Shown piece by piece: positions 9,514 through 17,875 of a stretch of 64,000 bases of DNA (its first letter is position 1; the number at the start of each line of letters is the position of its first letter). The notes under the pieces are model-generated. The model saw only the letters and a list, made by a program, of their open reading frames with translations, made no database searches and was not told the origin of the DNA. A program made the translations under genes and the position numbers. The DNA is from Rhodobacteraceae bacterium UBA6796. Its GTDB lineage: Bacteria > Pseudomonadota > Alphaproteobacteria > Rhodobacterales > Rhodobacteraceae. The DNA lies in NCBI GenBank assembly GCA_002452815.1, contig DKFM01000014.1, forward strand, positions 1 to 64,000, written 5' to 3'.

Positions 9514-9547
9514 GTGACGCGGCGCGATCTGGCGTCACGTTGCGCCA
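9514..9547 (+). promoter_or_regulatory. Overlapping inverted repeats upstream of the RraB-like gene
   Basis: GTGACGC (9514-9520) and GCGTCAC (9532-9538) form a perfect 7-bp inverted repeat. The second arm overlaps another repeat, TGGCG/CGCCA (9530-9547). The two foldings exclude each other. The site lies between the rpmD terminator and the next ATG at 9569, so it may be an operator or RNA switch. No clear promoter boxes are seen. Confidence 0.4.
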
Positions 9548-9568
9548 GACAAGCCAAGGAGAATCGGC

Positions 9569-9898
9569 ATGGATCTGAACGAGCAGAAAGCGGAAACCGA
9601 ACAGGTCTTCCGCGAGATTTCGCAGATGGAGACCCTGCCGGAAGCGGCCTGCATCAACTTCCAGTTCGTCGCCGAAGCGGGCGAGGCCGATTGGGACGGC
9701 TTCACCGAAGCGGCGGAGGCCCAGGGCTACACGGTGGAATGGTATGATGCGGACGACGAGGATGAAGCCTGCGTCGAGATCACCACGGCGATGGGCCCGC
9801 TGTCGCTTGAGGTGCTGTGGGGGCATGAAGAAAAACTGACGTTGCTGGGCGCGGTCTATGGGTTCGCGGCCGATGGCTGGGGCTTCTTCACCGAGTAA
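9569..9898 (+). CDS. rraB: RraB-like regulator of ribonuclease E
   Basis: The 109-residue acidic protein has an N-terminal helix (D-L-N-E-Q-K-A-E-T-E-Q), a central D-A-D-D-E-D-E-A-C segment and a C-terminal A-D-G-W-G-F-F-T-E. This resembles the D-G-W-G ending of the RraB family as I know it. In E. coli RraB binds RNase E and alters which transcripts the degradosome cleaves. The gene sits between rpmD and rplO with an AAGGAG site and hairpins on both sides. The family call comes from recognition, not alignment; the safe alternative is conserved acidic protein of unknown function. Confidence 0.6.
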   Translation: MDLNEQKAETEQVFREISQMETLPEAACINFQFVAEAGEADWDGFTEAAEAQGYTVEWYDADDEDEACVEITTAMGPLSLEVLWGHEEKLTLLGAVYGFAADGWGFFTE

Positions 9899-9915
9899 GC
9901 TGTTGCTTTCGGGGG

Positions 9916-9938
9916 CCGGGGGTTCTATACGCCCCCGG
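9916..9938 (+). other. Hairpin between the RraB-like gene and rplO
   Basis: CCGGGGG (9916-9922) pairs with CCCCCGG (9932-9938) around a nine-base loop. A weaker GGGC/GCCC element follows at about 9940-9954. There is no T run. About 90 further bases before rplO show no gene. Confidence 0.5.
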
Positions 9939-10045
9939 TGGGCTCTTCGGGGCCCCAGAATCAATGCCGCAAGGCGCAAACCAAGAAATGCCGTGTTTGT
10001 CCCATCCGTCGCTGGCGGGACAGTTCCGGCCTAGGAGATAGCGAC

Positions 10046-10516
10046 ATGAAACTTCATGAATTGGCCGATAACGCCGGTGCCGCCCGTAAGAAAAAACGCG
10101 TTGCGCGTGGTCCGGGTTCGGGCAAAGGCAAGACCGCTGGCCGTGGTATCAAAGGTCAGAAATCGCGTTCGGGCGTGGCGCTGAACGGCTACGAAGGCGG
10201 CCAGATGCCGCTCTATCGGCGTCTGCCGAAGCGTGGCTTCAACAAGCCCAACCAGAAATCCTTCGCGGTTATCAACCTGGGCCTGATCGAGAAATTCATC
10301 GCTGAAGGCAAGCTGGACGGCAAAGCCGAGATCACCGAAGACGCGCTGGTCGCTTCGGGTCTGGTCCGCCGCAAGCTGGACGGTATCCGCGTTCTGGCCA
10401 AAGGCGAAATCAAAACCAAGGTCGCGCTGAACGTGACCGGCGCTTCGAAAGCGGCCATCGAGGCCGTCGAGAAAGCCGGCGGCACGCTGACCGTGGTGGC
10501 TGCTGCCGCTGAATAA
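10046..10516 (+). CDS. rplO: 50S ribosomal protein L15
   Basis: The 156-residue protein begins M-K-L-H-E-L and has the Gly-rich [22 protein letters not shown] segment typical of L15. The ATG at 10046 follows TAGGAGATAGCGAC and gives normal length, so an in-frame start about 108 bases upstream is rejected. L15 is a late 50S assembly protein. Confidence 0.97.
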   Translation: MKLHELADNAGAARKKKRVARGPGSGKGKTAGRGIKGQKSRSGVALNGYEGGQMPLYRRLPKRGFNKPNQKSFAVINLGLIEKFIAEGKLDGKAEITEDALVASGLVRRKLDGIRVLAKGEIKTKVALNVTGASKAAIEAVEKAGGTLTVVAAAAE

Positions 10517-10565
10517 GCGGTTGTGGGCGGGCCTCTGCCCGCTTACATAGGCAACAGTTTTCCAG

Positions 10566-10597
10566 GCGCCGCCGACCGGGGAACGGTCCGGCGGCGC
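10566..10597 (+). other. Strong hairpin between rplO and secY
   Basis: GCGCCGCCG (10566-10574) pairs with CGGCGGCGC (10589-10597), with an inner ACC/GGT extension, and is followed by TTTC. A second stem, GCGGGC/GCCCGC, lies just after the rplO stop. The position and short T run suggest attenuation between rplO and secY. Confidence 0.55.
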
Positions 10598-10618
10598 TTT
10601 CATGAAAGAGACGGGCAT

Positions 10619-11980
<1,362 letters not shown>

Positions 11981-11994
11981 ACGGGAGGATACCG

Positions 11995-12648
11995 ATGACG
12001 AACATCATTCTTCTGGGGCCGCCGGGGGCCGGCAAGGGCACGCAGGCCCGCAAGCTGGTGGAAGAGCGCGGCATGGTGCAGCTGTCCACCGGGGACATGC
12101 TGCGCGAGGCCAAGACCTCGGGCACCGAGATGGGCAAGCGCGTGGCCGAGGTGATGGACCGCGGCCAGCTGGTCACCGACGAAATCGTCATCGGTCTGAT
12201 CGAGGAAAAGCTGAAAACCGCGGGCGGCAACGGCTTCATCTTCGACGGCTTCCCGCGCACGCTGCCGCAGGCGGATGCCCTGGGCAAGCTGCTGGCGAAG
12301 ATCGGTTCGAAACTGGATGCCGTGATCGAAATGCGGGTGGATGACGAGGCGCTGGTGCGCCGGATCACCGGCCGCTTCACCTGCGGCAATTGCGGCGAAG
12401 TCTATCATGACGAAACCAAGCCGACCAAGGTTCCGGGCACCTGCGATGTCTGCGGCAGCCACGACCTGAAGCGTCGTGCCGATGACAACGAAGACAGCCT
12501 GAAAACCCGGCTGATGGAATACTACAAGAAAACCTCTCCGCTGATCGGTTATTACTATGCGACGGGCGACCTGTTCACTGTCGACGGTCTGGCCGAAATC
12601 GACGATGTGGCGCGGCAGATGAGCGCCATTCTCGACCAGCAAGGCTGA
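11995..12648 (+). CDS. adk: Adenylate kinase, zinc-lid type
   Basis: The 217-residue enzyme interconverts ATP plus AMP and two ADP. The P-loop G-P-P-G-A-G-K-G-T is at residues 8-16, and D-G-F-P-R-T is near 84-89. The lid has four cysteines (130, 133, 150, 153) arranged as two CxxC pairs, so it probably binds a structural zinc ion. A GGGAGG site precedes it. The next gene starts 5 bases after the stop. Confidence 0.97.
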   Translation: MTNIILLGPPGAGKGTQARKLVEERGMVQLSTGDMLREAKTSGTEMGKRVAEVMDRGQLVTDEIVIGLIEEKLKTAGGNGFIFDGFPRTLPQADALGKLLAKIGSKLDAVIEMRVDDEALVRRITGRFTCGNCGEVYHDETKPTKVPGTCDVCGSHDLKRRADDNEDSLKTRLMEYYKKTSPLIGYYYATGDLFTVDGLAEIDDVARQMSAILDQQG

Positions 12649-12653
12649 TTGCA

Positions 12654-13415
12654 ATGTTCGGGGTCGTGCGGCGGGACAGATTTCTGCGCCGCATGGTCGC
12701 GAAAGTGGCAAGTGACACATTGGACCCGACCGACTGGCAAGCAATTGCCATCGGCGGGGCCGACGCCCGACCCGTTCTCTACATTCCGATTCCCAAGGCG
12801 GCCAATACCTCGATCCGCACCGCGCTGAAGCCCTGCTTCGGCCTGGCAGGCGAGGTGATCGCGAATGTTCATCAAGACAGCCGGATCGACAAGCGCAGCC
12901 TGCGTGCGGGGCTGGCGGCGGCGCCGGCCGATGCCATGGTCTTCACTGTGGTGCGCCATCCGGCATTGCGGATCCGCTCGACCTTCCGCAACAAGCTTGG
13001 CTGGCGTGATGCCTCCCGTCCGCTGGGGATCAAGCGCCGCTTCGGCCATGCGGCGAACCTCGGGATTCCGCGTGGGGCAAGTTTCGAGGAATTCCTGAGC
13101 ATTCTGGCGCAAACCCCGGAATGGGCGCTGGATTATCATTTCAAGCCGCAGGCCGCGCTGCTGCGCCATGCGCTGGCCGATCCGCGGCTGGAACTGTTCC
13201 GCTTCGAGACGATCAATGCCGACTGGCCGGGGATTGCCGCGCGCATCGCCGCACGGGTGCCGGTCGCCCCGGATGGGACACTTGAGTATCTGAACGCCAC
13301 CGGCCGCGCCGCGCCGGTGTTCTCGGCTGCGGAACGGCGCCTGATCGAGCTGATCTACTGCGCCGATTTCGAGACATTCGGCTACAGCTGGGATGATCTG
13401 GGCGCGGGCGTCTGA
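12654..13415 (+). CDS. Sulfotransferase family protein
   Basis: The 253-residue protein has two elements of the PAPS-dependent sulfotransferase family related to carbohydrate sulfotransferases. The 5'-phosphosulfate loop is I-P-I-P-K-A-A-N-T-S-I-R (about residues 44-55). The 3'-phosphate site is V-V-R-H-P-x-x-R-I-R-S-T-F-x-N-K (about 98-113). An H-F-K-P-Q-A segment lies near 162. The acceptor cannot be told from sequence; a surface glycan or small metabolite is likely. The ATG is 5 bases after the adk stop, suggesting coupling. Its place inside the ribosomal-protein cluster is unusual. Confidence 0.8.
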   Translation: MFGVVRRDRFLRRMVAKVASDTLDPTDWQAIAIGGADARPVLYIPIPKAANTSIRTALKPCFGLAGEVIANVHQDSRIDKRSLRAGLAAAPADAMVFTVVRHPALRIRSTFRNKLGWRDASRPLGIKRRFGHAANLGIPRGASFEEFLSILAQTPEWALDYHFKPQAALLRHALADPRLELFRFETINADWPGIAARIAARVPVAPDGTLEYLNATGRAAPVFSAAERRLIELIYCADFETFGYSWDDLGAGV

Positions 13416-13442
13416 GCGAAACTTTGCCGCGTTCAACATCTC

Positions 13443-13471
13443 TTGACCGGGTGGGTCTTTTCCTCTAGATG
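13443..13471 (+). promoter_or_regulatory. Candidate promoter of the rpsM-rpsK-rpoA-rplQ operon
   Basis: TTGACC (13443-13448) is followed after 17 bases by TAGATG (13466-13471), 28 bases past the sulfotransferase stop and about 140 bases before rpsM. The match implies the alpha operon can be expressed separately from the spc part. Confidence 0.5.
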
Positions 13472-13533
13472 ATGCCGTCTCTTGCACGAATCTGCCTTTT
13501 CATCGGGGCTGCTCGTGTCGGAACTCATCGGGT

Positions 13534-13551
13534 CCGAAACGATCGTTTCGG
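13534..13551 (+). promoter_or_regulatory. Perfect 18-base palindrome in the rpsM leader
   Basis: CCGAAACGATCGTTTCGG is a perfect inverted repeat, extended by GG/CC pairs beyond one mismatch. It lies between the candidate promoter and rpsM. As RNA it gives a compact hairpin; as DNA it could bind a dimeric repressor. In other bacteria S4 or S13-S11 leaders regulate this operon, but no match to a known leader is claimed. Confidence 0.5.
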
Positions 13552-13611
13552 GCCTTGTGTTGTGAAAAAAGGTTCTGGAGTTACGGAGCCGCAACAATAA
13601 GGATACACGCT

Positions 13612-13980
13612 TTGGCACGTATTGCTGGCGTCAACATTCCGACCGGGAAACGCGTCCCGATCGCACTGACCTACATCACCGGTATCGGCCCCCATATCGC
13701 GGAACTGATCTGCGAAGCCGTGGGCATCGACCGCACCCGTCGCGTCAACGAACTGTCGGACGCCGAAGTCCTCGCCATCCGCGAGCACATCGACGCCAAC
13801 TACACCGTGGAAGGCGATCTGCGTCGTGAGACCCAGATGAACATCAAGCGTCTGATGGACCTCGGTTGCTACCGTGGCCTGCGTCACCGCCGCAACCTGC
13901 CGGTTCGCGGTCAGCGTACGCACACCAACGCTCGTACCCGCAAGGGCCCCGCAAAAGCCATCGCCGGCAAGAAGAAGTAA
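13612..13980 (+). CDS. rpsM: 30S ribosomal protein S13, TTG start
   Basis: The 122-residue S13 reads (M)-A-R-I-A-G-V-N-I-P and contains the helix-two-turn-helix, then [18 protein letters not shown]. The only start giving the conserved N-terminus is TTG at 13612, preceded by AAGGA eight bases away. Upstream in-frame codons lie in the palindromic leader. S13 contacts the P-site tRNA and forms bridges to the 50S. Confidence 0.95.
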   Translation: MARIAGVNIPTGKRVPIALTYITGIGPHIAELICEAVGIDRTRRVNELSDAEVLAIREHIDANYTVEGDLRRETQMNIKRLMDLGCYRGLRHRRNLPVRGQRTHTNARTRKGPAKAIAGKKK

Positions 13981-13995
13981 GGGGAGCGTTGAAAC

Positions 13996-14385
13996 ATGGC
14001 ACGTGATAAAACCCGCGTTAAGCGCAAGGAACGCAAAAACATCGCCGCTGGCGTTGTGCATGTGAACTCCTCGTTCAACAACACCAAGATCCTGATCTCG
14101 GACGTGCAGGGGAACGCCATTTCGTGGTCGTCCTCGGGCACCATGGGCTTCAAGGGCTCGCGTAAATCGACCCCCTATGCCGCACAGATGGCCGCTGAAG
14201 ACGCAGCCAAAAAGGCACAGGAACACGGCCTGAAAACCGTCGACGTCGAAGTGCAGGGCCCGGGCTCGGGTCGTGAGTCGGCGCTGCGTGCGCTGGCTGC
14301 TGCCGGTCTGAACATCACGTCGATTCGCGACGTGACCCCGATCGCACACAACGGCTGCCGCCCCCCGAAGCGTCGCCGCGTCTGA
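13996..14385 (+). CDS. rpsK: 30S ribosomal protein S11
   Basis: The 129-residue S11 has the G-x-V-H-V-x-x-S-F-N-N-T element, then the G-P-G-S-G-R-E-S-A region and the C-terminal [12 protein letters not shown]. It lines the platform near the E site. It follows rpsM by 15 bases. A long hairpin separates it from rpoA. Confidence 0.98.
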   Translation: MARDKTRVKRKERKNIAAGVVHVNSSFNNTKILISDVQGNAISWSSSGTMGFKGSRKSTPYAAQMAAEDAAKKAQEHGLKTVDVEVQGPGSGRESALRALAAAGLNITSIRDVTPIAHNGCRPPKRRRV

Positions 14386-14401
14386 TCTCGGACTTACCGA
14401 T

Positions 14402-14432
14402 CGGGCCGTGCGGGAATTCCCCGCGCGGCCCG
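14402..14432 (+). other. Very stable hairpin between rpsK and rpoA
   Basis: CGGGCCG-T-GCGGG (14402-14414) pairs with CCCGC-G-CGGCCCG (14420-14432), a 13-bp GC-rich stem with one T-G wobble. Only a weak T-containing tail follows (GTCGCTTTCGTTTA). It may tune the ratio of rpoA to the upstream ribosomal genes. Confidence 0.6.
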
Positions 14433-14506
14433 GTCGCTTTCGTTTATACCCTCGGGCGTCCCCGGCTTACGGACATGGGTTTGGGACAAGTATGGAGGCA
14501 GAACGC

Positions 14507-15523
14507 ATGATCCACAAGAATTGGGCCGAGCTGATCAAACCGACTCAGCTTGAAGTCAAGCCGGGCAACGATCCGCAACGTCAGGCAACCGTGATCGCCG
14601 AACCGCTGGAGCGCGGCTTTGGTCTGACGCTGGGCAACGCGCTGCGCCGCGTGCTGATGAGCTCGCTGCAAGGCGCCGCCATCACCTCGGTGCAGATCGA
14701 CAACGTGCTGCACGAGTTCTCGAGCGTGGCCGGTGTGCGTGAAGACGTCACCGACATCATCCTGAACCTCAAGGGCGTGTCGCTGAAGATGGACGTCGAA
14801 GGGCCGAAGCGCCTGTCGATCTCGGCCAAAGGGCCGGGCGTCGTGACCGCTGGCGACATCTCGGAATCGGCTGGTATCGAGGTCTTGAACAAGGATCACG
14901 TCGTTTGCCACCTGGACGACGGCGCCGACCTGTTCATGGAGCTGACCGTGAACACCGGCAAAGGCTATGTCGCGGCCGACAAGAACCGTCCCGAAGATGC
15001 GCCGATCGGTCTGATCCCGATTGATGCGATCTATTCGCCGGTCAAGAAAGTCGCCTACGAAGTGCAGCCGACCCGCGAAGGTCAGGTGCTGGACTACGAC
15101 AAGCTGACGATGAAAATCGAAACCGACGGTTCGCTGACCCCGGAAGATGCCGTGGCCTATGCCGCGCGCATCCTGCAGGACCAGCTGTCGATCTTCGTGA
15201 ACTTCGACGAACCGGAATCGGCCAACAAGCAAGACGCGGACGACGGGCTGGAATTCAACCCGCTGCTGCTGAAGAAAGTGGACGAGCTGGAACTGTCGGT
15301 GCGTTCGGCCAACTGCCTGAAGAACGACAACATCGTCTATATCGGCGATCTGATCCAGAAAACCGAAGCCGAGATGCTGCGCACCCCGAACTTCGGTCGC
15401 AAGTCGCTGAACGAGATCAAGGAAGTGCTCTCGGGCATGGGCCTGCACCTTGGCATGGAAGTCGAGGATTGGCCGCCGGAGAACATCGAAGATCTGGCCA
15501 AGCGCTTCGAAGACCAGTTCTGA
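14507..15523 (+). CDS. rpoA: RNA polymerase alpha subunit
   Basis: The 338-residue protein has an N-terminal dimerisation domain ([15 protein letters not shown] near residue 43) and a C-terminal UP-element and activator-binding domain with S-V-R-S-A-N-C-L-K and [10 protein letters not shown]. The ATG at 14507 has a consensus GGAGG upstream; the in-frame extension crosses the rpoA leader and is rejected. Confidence 0.98.
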   Translation: MIHKNWAELIKPTQLEVKPGNDPQRQATVIAEPLERGFGLTLGNALRRVLMSSLQGAAITSVQIDNVLHEFSSVAGVREDVTDIILNLKGVSLKMDVEGPKRLSISAKGPGVVTAGDISESAGIEVLNKDHVVCHLDDGADLFMELTVNTGKGYVAADKNRPEDAPIGLIPIDAIYSPVKKVAYEVQPTREGQVLDYDKLTMKIETDGSLTPEDAVAYAARILQDQLSIFVNFDEPESANKQDADDGLEFNPLLLKKVDELELSVRSANCLKNDNIVYIGDLIQKTEAEMLRTPNFGRKSLNEIKEVLSGMGLHLGMEVEDWPPENIEDLAKRFEDQF

Positions 15524-15552
15524 TTGACAGATTTGGGGGGCGTGGGTTAAAC
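15524..15552 (+). promoter_or_regulatory. Possible promoter for rplQ
   Basis: TTGACA (15524-15529) stands one base after the rpoA stop, with a poor -10 (TTAAAC, 15547-15552) 17 bases on. The -10 falls inside the hairpin described next, so promoter and RNA structure would conflict. The perfect -35 is the main support. Confidence 0.3.
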
Positions 15553-15615
15553 GCCCCCCGACAATGCCGGGAATACCCGGGAAGTGAAGGGGAGAGAACG
15601 CTCCGGTGGAGCGTT
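15535..15615 (+). other. Two hairpins in the rpoA-rplQ spacer
   Basis: GGGGGGCG (15535-15542) pairs with CGCCCCCC (15552-15559). AACGCTCC (15597-15604) pairs with GGAGCGTT (15608-15615) around GGT. The remaining bases to rplQ have no gene. The spacer is 182 bases, long for this junction. Confidence 0.55.
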
Positions 15616-15705
15616 ATCGACCTGAACGGGCATGGTGCCCCAACGACGCTTCGTCCAACGCAGACGGGGCAACACAAAGTAAAACGCGACTAGTAGGAGA
15701 CTATC

Positions 15706-16125
15706 ATGCGTCACGCTCGCGGTTACCGCCGTCTGAACCGTACCCACGAACACCGCAAAGCGCTGTTCTCGAACATGTGCGGCTCGCTCATCGAGCATGA
15801 GCAAATCAAAACCACGCTGCCGAAAGCCAAGGAACTGCGTCCGATCATCGAAAAAATGATCACGCTGGCGAAACGCGGCGACCTGCACGCCCGCCGTCAG
15901 GCTGCGGCGATGCTGAAGCAAGACAAAGACGTGGCCAAGCTGTTCGAAGTGCTGGGCCCGCGCTACAAAGAGCGTGCCGGTGGTTACACCCGCGTTCTGA
16001 AAGCCGGCTTCCGCTACGGCGACATGGCGCCGATGGCGATCATCGAATTCGTGGATCGTGACGTGGCTGCCAAAGGCGCCGCCGACAAGGCCCGCGTCGA
16101 GGCCGAGGAAGCCGCCGAGGATTGA
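15706..16125 (+). CDS. rplQ: 50S ribosomal protein L17
   Basis: The 139-residue L17 begins [17 protein letters not shown] and has [22 protein letters not shown]. It is the last gene of the cluster. Its C-terminus is Ala- and Glu-rich. A strong terminator follows 21 bases later. Confidence 0.98.
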   Translation: MRHARGYRRLNRTHEHRKALFSNMCGSLIEHEQIKTTLPKAKELRPIIEKMITLAKRGDLHARRQAAAMLKQDKDVAKLFEVLGPRYKERAGGYTRVLKAGFRYGDMAPMAIIEFVDRDVAAKGAADKARVEAEEAAED

Positions 16126-16146
16126 TCCCGGAAGGCATTGAATTAG

Positions 16147-16178
16147 AAAAATCCCGCCCTTGTGGCGGGATTTTTTTT
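16147..16178 (+). terminator. Intrinsic terminator of the ribosomal-protein cluster
   Basis: TCCCGCC (16152-16158) pairs with GGCGGGA (16164-16170) around CTTGT, with five A before and eight T after, so the stem extends by A-T pairs. This is a textbook rho-independent, possibly bidirectional, terminator. Confidence 0.9.
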
Positions 16179-16179
16179 A

Positions 16180-16453
16180 TTGCCTGTTTAGGGGGCGGAG
16201 CGGTCTTTCCAGGGGTGCCGATTTGGCGGTTCTGGCGGGGCAGGGGGCGTAAGCTCGCGCTACACCGTGCCTGCCATTTTCCACTTCTGGATGCGCGCCG
16301 AACGCTGGGCTGCTGTGCTGTTGCACATAAAAATAATCCCCTGAAACCATGCGGATAAGGGGCGGAAGGCCGGGTAGCTATGTAAAAGCTTCGCTGGCGA
16401 TCATAGATATTGCGAAACACCACACGGAAAGCCTCGACATATACAGTTTAAAG
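16180..16453. other. Non-coding region upstream of the LuxR-type gene
   Basis: No coding sequence is supported between the rplQ terminator and 16488. The right part (about 16320-16487) is clearly more AT-rich than its surroundings, as expected for a promoter region. No tRNA, riboswitch or repeat was recognised. Confidence 0.5.
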
Positions 16454-16482
16454 TTGACGCCTTTCCATACAACTTGTCTAAA
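16454..16482 (+). promoter_or_regulatory. Candidate promoter of the quorum-sensing pair
   Basis: TTGACG (16454-16459) is followed after 17 bases by TCTAAA (16477-16482). AAGTT (16451-16455) and AACTT (16471-16475) form a short inverted repeat across the -35. The -10 ends only 5 bases before the proposed ATG, so the transcript would be leaderless or translation may begin at the second Met codon (16509). Confidence 0.4.
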
Positions 16483-16487
16483 AAGAT

Positions 16488-17099
16488 ATGTCAATAAATC
16501 GCACGACCATGGAAATTCTGGACGAACTGACGGAGCTTTCGCCACTCGGATTCACCGTGGGGTTGCATATACGCTTTGCTACGCCGCTGCTGTATCACAG
16601 CACGTTTCCACCAGCCTGGGTGCGCCACTACAATGATAACAGCTATTATCTGCGCGATCCGCTGGTGTTTTGGGGGATTGGCACGACAGGCGTGACTCGC
16701 TGGAGCGAGATCGGCCTGCCAGATCCTTTCGATGTCATCAAGCAAGCCGCACAATTCGGGATGAAATACGGGGCTTCTGCGTCCTGTGGCCCGATTTCGT
16801 CGCGCTCGATTGTCGGGATCGGTCGAGGGGATCGCGAGTTCACCAATGAGGAGTTGGTGAAGCTGGAGGAGATCGCTTTGCGTCTGCACGAGGAGAATAC
16901 ACCTCCGACAGAGCTGACGCAGGCTCAGATCGAAGCACTACAATGCATTTCGAATGGGGATCGCCACACTGCTGCCGCAGCCAAACTGGGGATTTCGGAG
17001 AGTGCGCTGAAGGCTCGTTTGAAGTCAGCGCGCATCCGACTTGAGGCCCGCACCACCTCTGAGGCGGTGCGCAAAGCACGAGAATACAGATTGCTCTGA
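16488..17099 (+). CDS. gtaR: LuxR-family acyl-homoserine-lactone regulator, GtaR-like
   Basis: The 203-residue protein has an N-terminal autoinducer-binding domain. W44, Y48, D57 and W72 have exactly the spacing of TraR ligand residues W57, Y61, D70 and W85. The C-terminal HTH (about 143-203) is LuxR-like but diverged: L-T-Q-A-Q-I-E-A-L replaces the usual T-x-R-E-x-E-V-L. The luxI homologue follows 48 bases later. In R. capsulatus GtaR represses its operon without signal; the same is inferred here. No good ribosome binding site precedes ATG 16488; Met8 at 16509 is an alternative start. Confidence 0.85.
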   Translation: MSINRTTMEILDELTELSPLGFTVGLHIRFATPLLYHSTFPPAWVRHYNDNSYYLRDPLVFWGIGTTGVTRWSEIGLPDPFDVIKQAAQFGMKYGASASCGPISSRSIVGIGRGDREFTNEELVKLEEIALRLHEENTPPTELTQAQIEALQCISNGDRHTAAAAKLGISESALKARLKSARIRLEARTTSEAVRKAREYRLL

Positions 17100-17147
17100 G
17101 CTCTGTGGCGCTTCCCGAAAGGTTTCAACCCAGAAGGAGGCACTACT

Positions 17148-17732
17148 ATGGAAGCCACTACTCTCTCTTACACCAATCTGCACAACCACGGGGAGCTGTT
17201 CGCAAATTTCTTTCGTGCAAGGCACGAAACCTTCATCAGCCGCAAGCGGTGGGATCTGCCGCAGGTCGATGGGATGGAATTCGACCAGTACGACACGGCG
17301 GCAAGCCGCTGGGTCGCGGTGCATGATCGCGGCCAGATTCTGGCGGGTGTGCGGCTGATCCCGACCACCCATCAGGTCGGGATCTACAGCTACATGATCC
17401 GCGATGCTCAACGCGGGCTGCTGCCGTCGATCCCCTCGCATCTGCTGTATGAAGAAGCGCCGATTGCCAGCCATATCTGGGAATGCTCGCGCATCTTCGT
17501 GTCCGAGCATGTGCCCGCCCAACAGCGCATGTCGGTTCATTCCCAGCTGATCCGTGAAATGGTCGTCTCGGCGCGCCATTTGGGGGCGTCGAAAGTCCTG
17601 GGCCTGATTCCCGCGGTGGCGGTGCGGGGCGGGCGGCGCGTCGGCCTTGAATGCGTGCCGACGGGTCCGGTTCTGGACATCGACGGCGCTCATGTCTGTG
17701 TGGAAATCAGCCTCGCAACGAAGCTGCATTAA
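17148..17732 (+). CDS. gtaI: Acyl-homoserine-lactone synthase, GtaI-like
   Basis: The 194-residue protein has all LuxI invariant residues: R25, F29, W35, D46, D49, R69, E112 and R115. It makes an N-acyl-homoserine lactone from S-adenosylmethionine and acyl-ACP. R. capsulatus GtaI makes long-chain signals and influences gene-transfer-agent and capsule production; this is transferred by similarity of gene order and cannot be proved from this window. A strong AAGGAGG site precedes the ATG, in contrast to gtaR, so the synthase may be translated more efficiently. Confidence 0.9.
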   Translation: MEATTLSYTNLHNHGELFANFFRARHETFISRKRWDLPQVDGMEFDQYDTAASRWVAVHDRGQILAGVRLIPTTHQVGIYSYMIRDAQRGLLPSIPSHLLYEEAPIASHIWECSRIFVSEHVPAQQRMSVHSQLIREMVVSARHLGASKVLGLIPAVAVRGGRRVGLECVPTGPVLDIDGAHVCVEISLATKLH

Positions 17733-17805
17733 CGTTGATCGCGTTAATGAAACGATAAGGTTAATGGCGTAGGCTGGCTACTCAGATCCCTTATTTTCTA
17801 CCCTT

Positions 17806-17834
17806 GCCCCTGCCTTTGGCAGGGGCTTCTCTTT
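17806..17834 (+). terminator. Terminator after the LuxI homologue
   Basis: GCCCCTGCC (17806-17814) pairs perfectly with GGCAGGGGC (17818-17826) around TTT, followed by TTCTCTTT. It separates the quorum-sensing pair from rarA. Confidence 0.8.
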
Positions 17835-17875
17835 GGGGGCTTTTGTTGGCCGGGGCGCGGCGTTACTGATGGTCC

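Noticed and set aside
16349..16636. Plus-strand frame overlapping the start of the LuxR-type gene
   Set aside because: A different frame, with no recognisable protein, crossing the candidate promoter.
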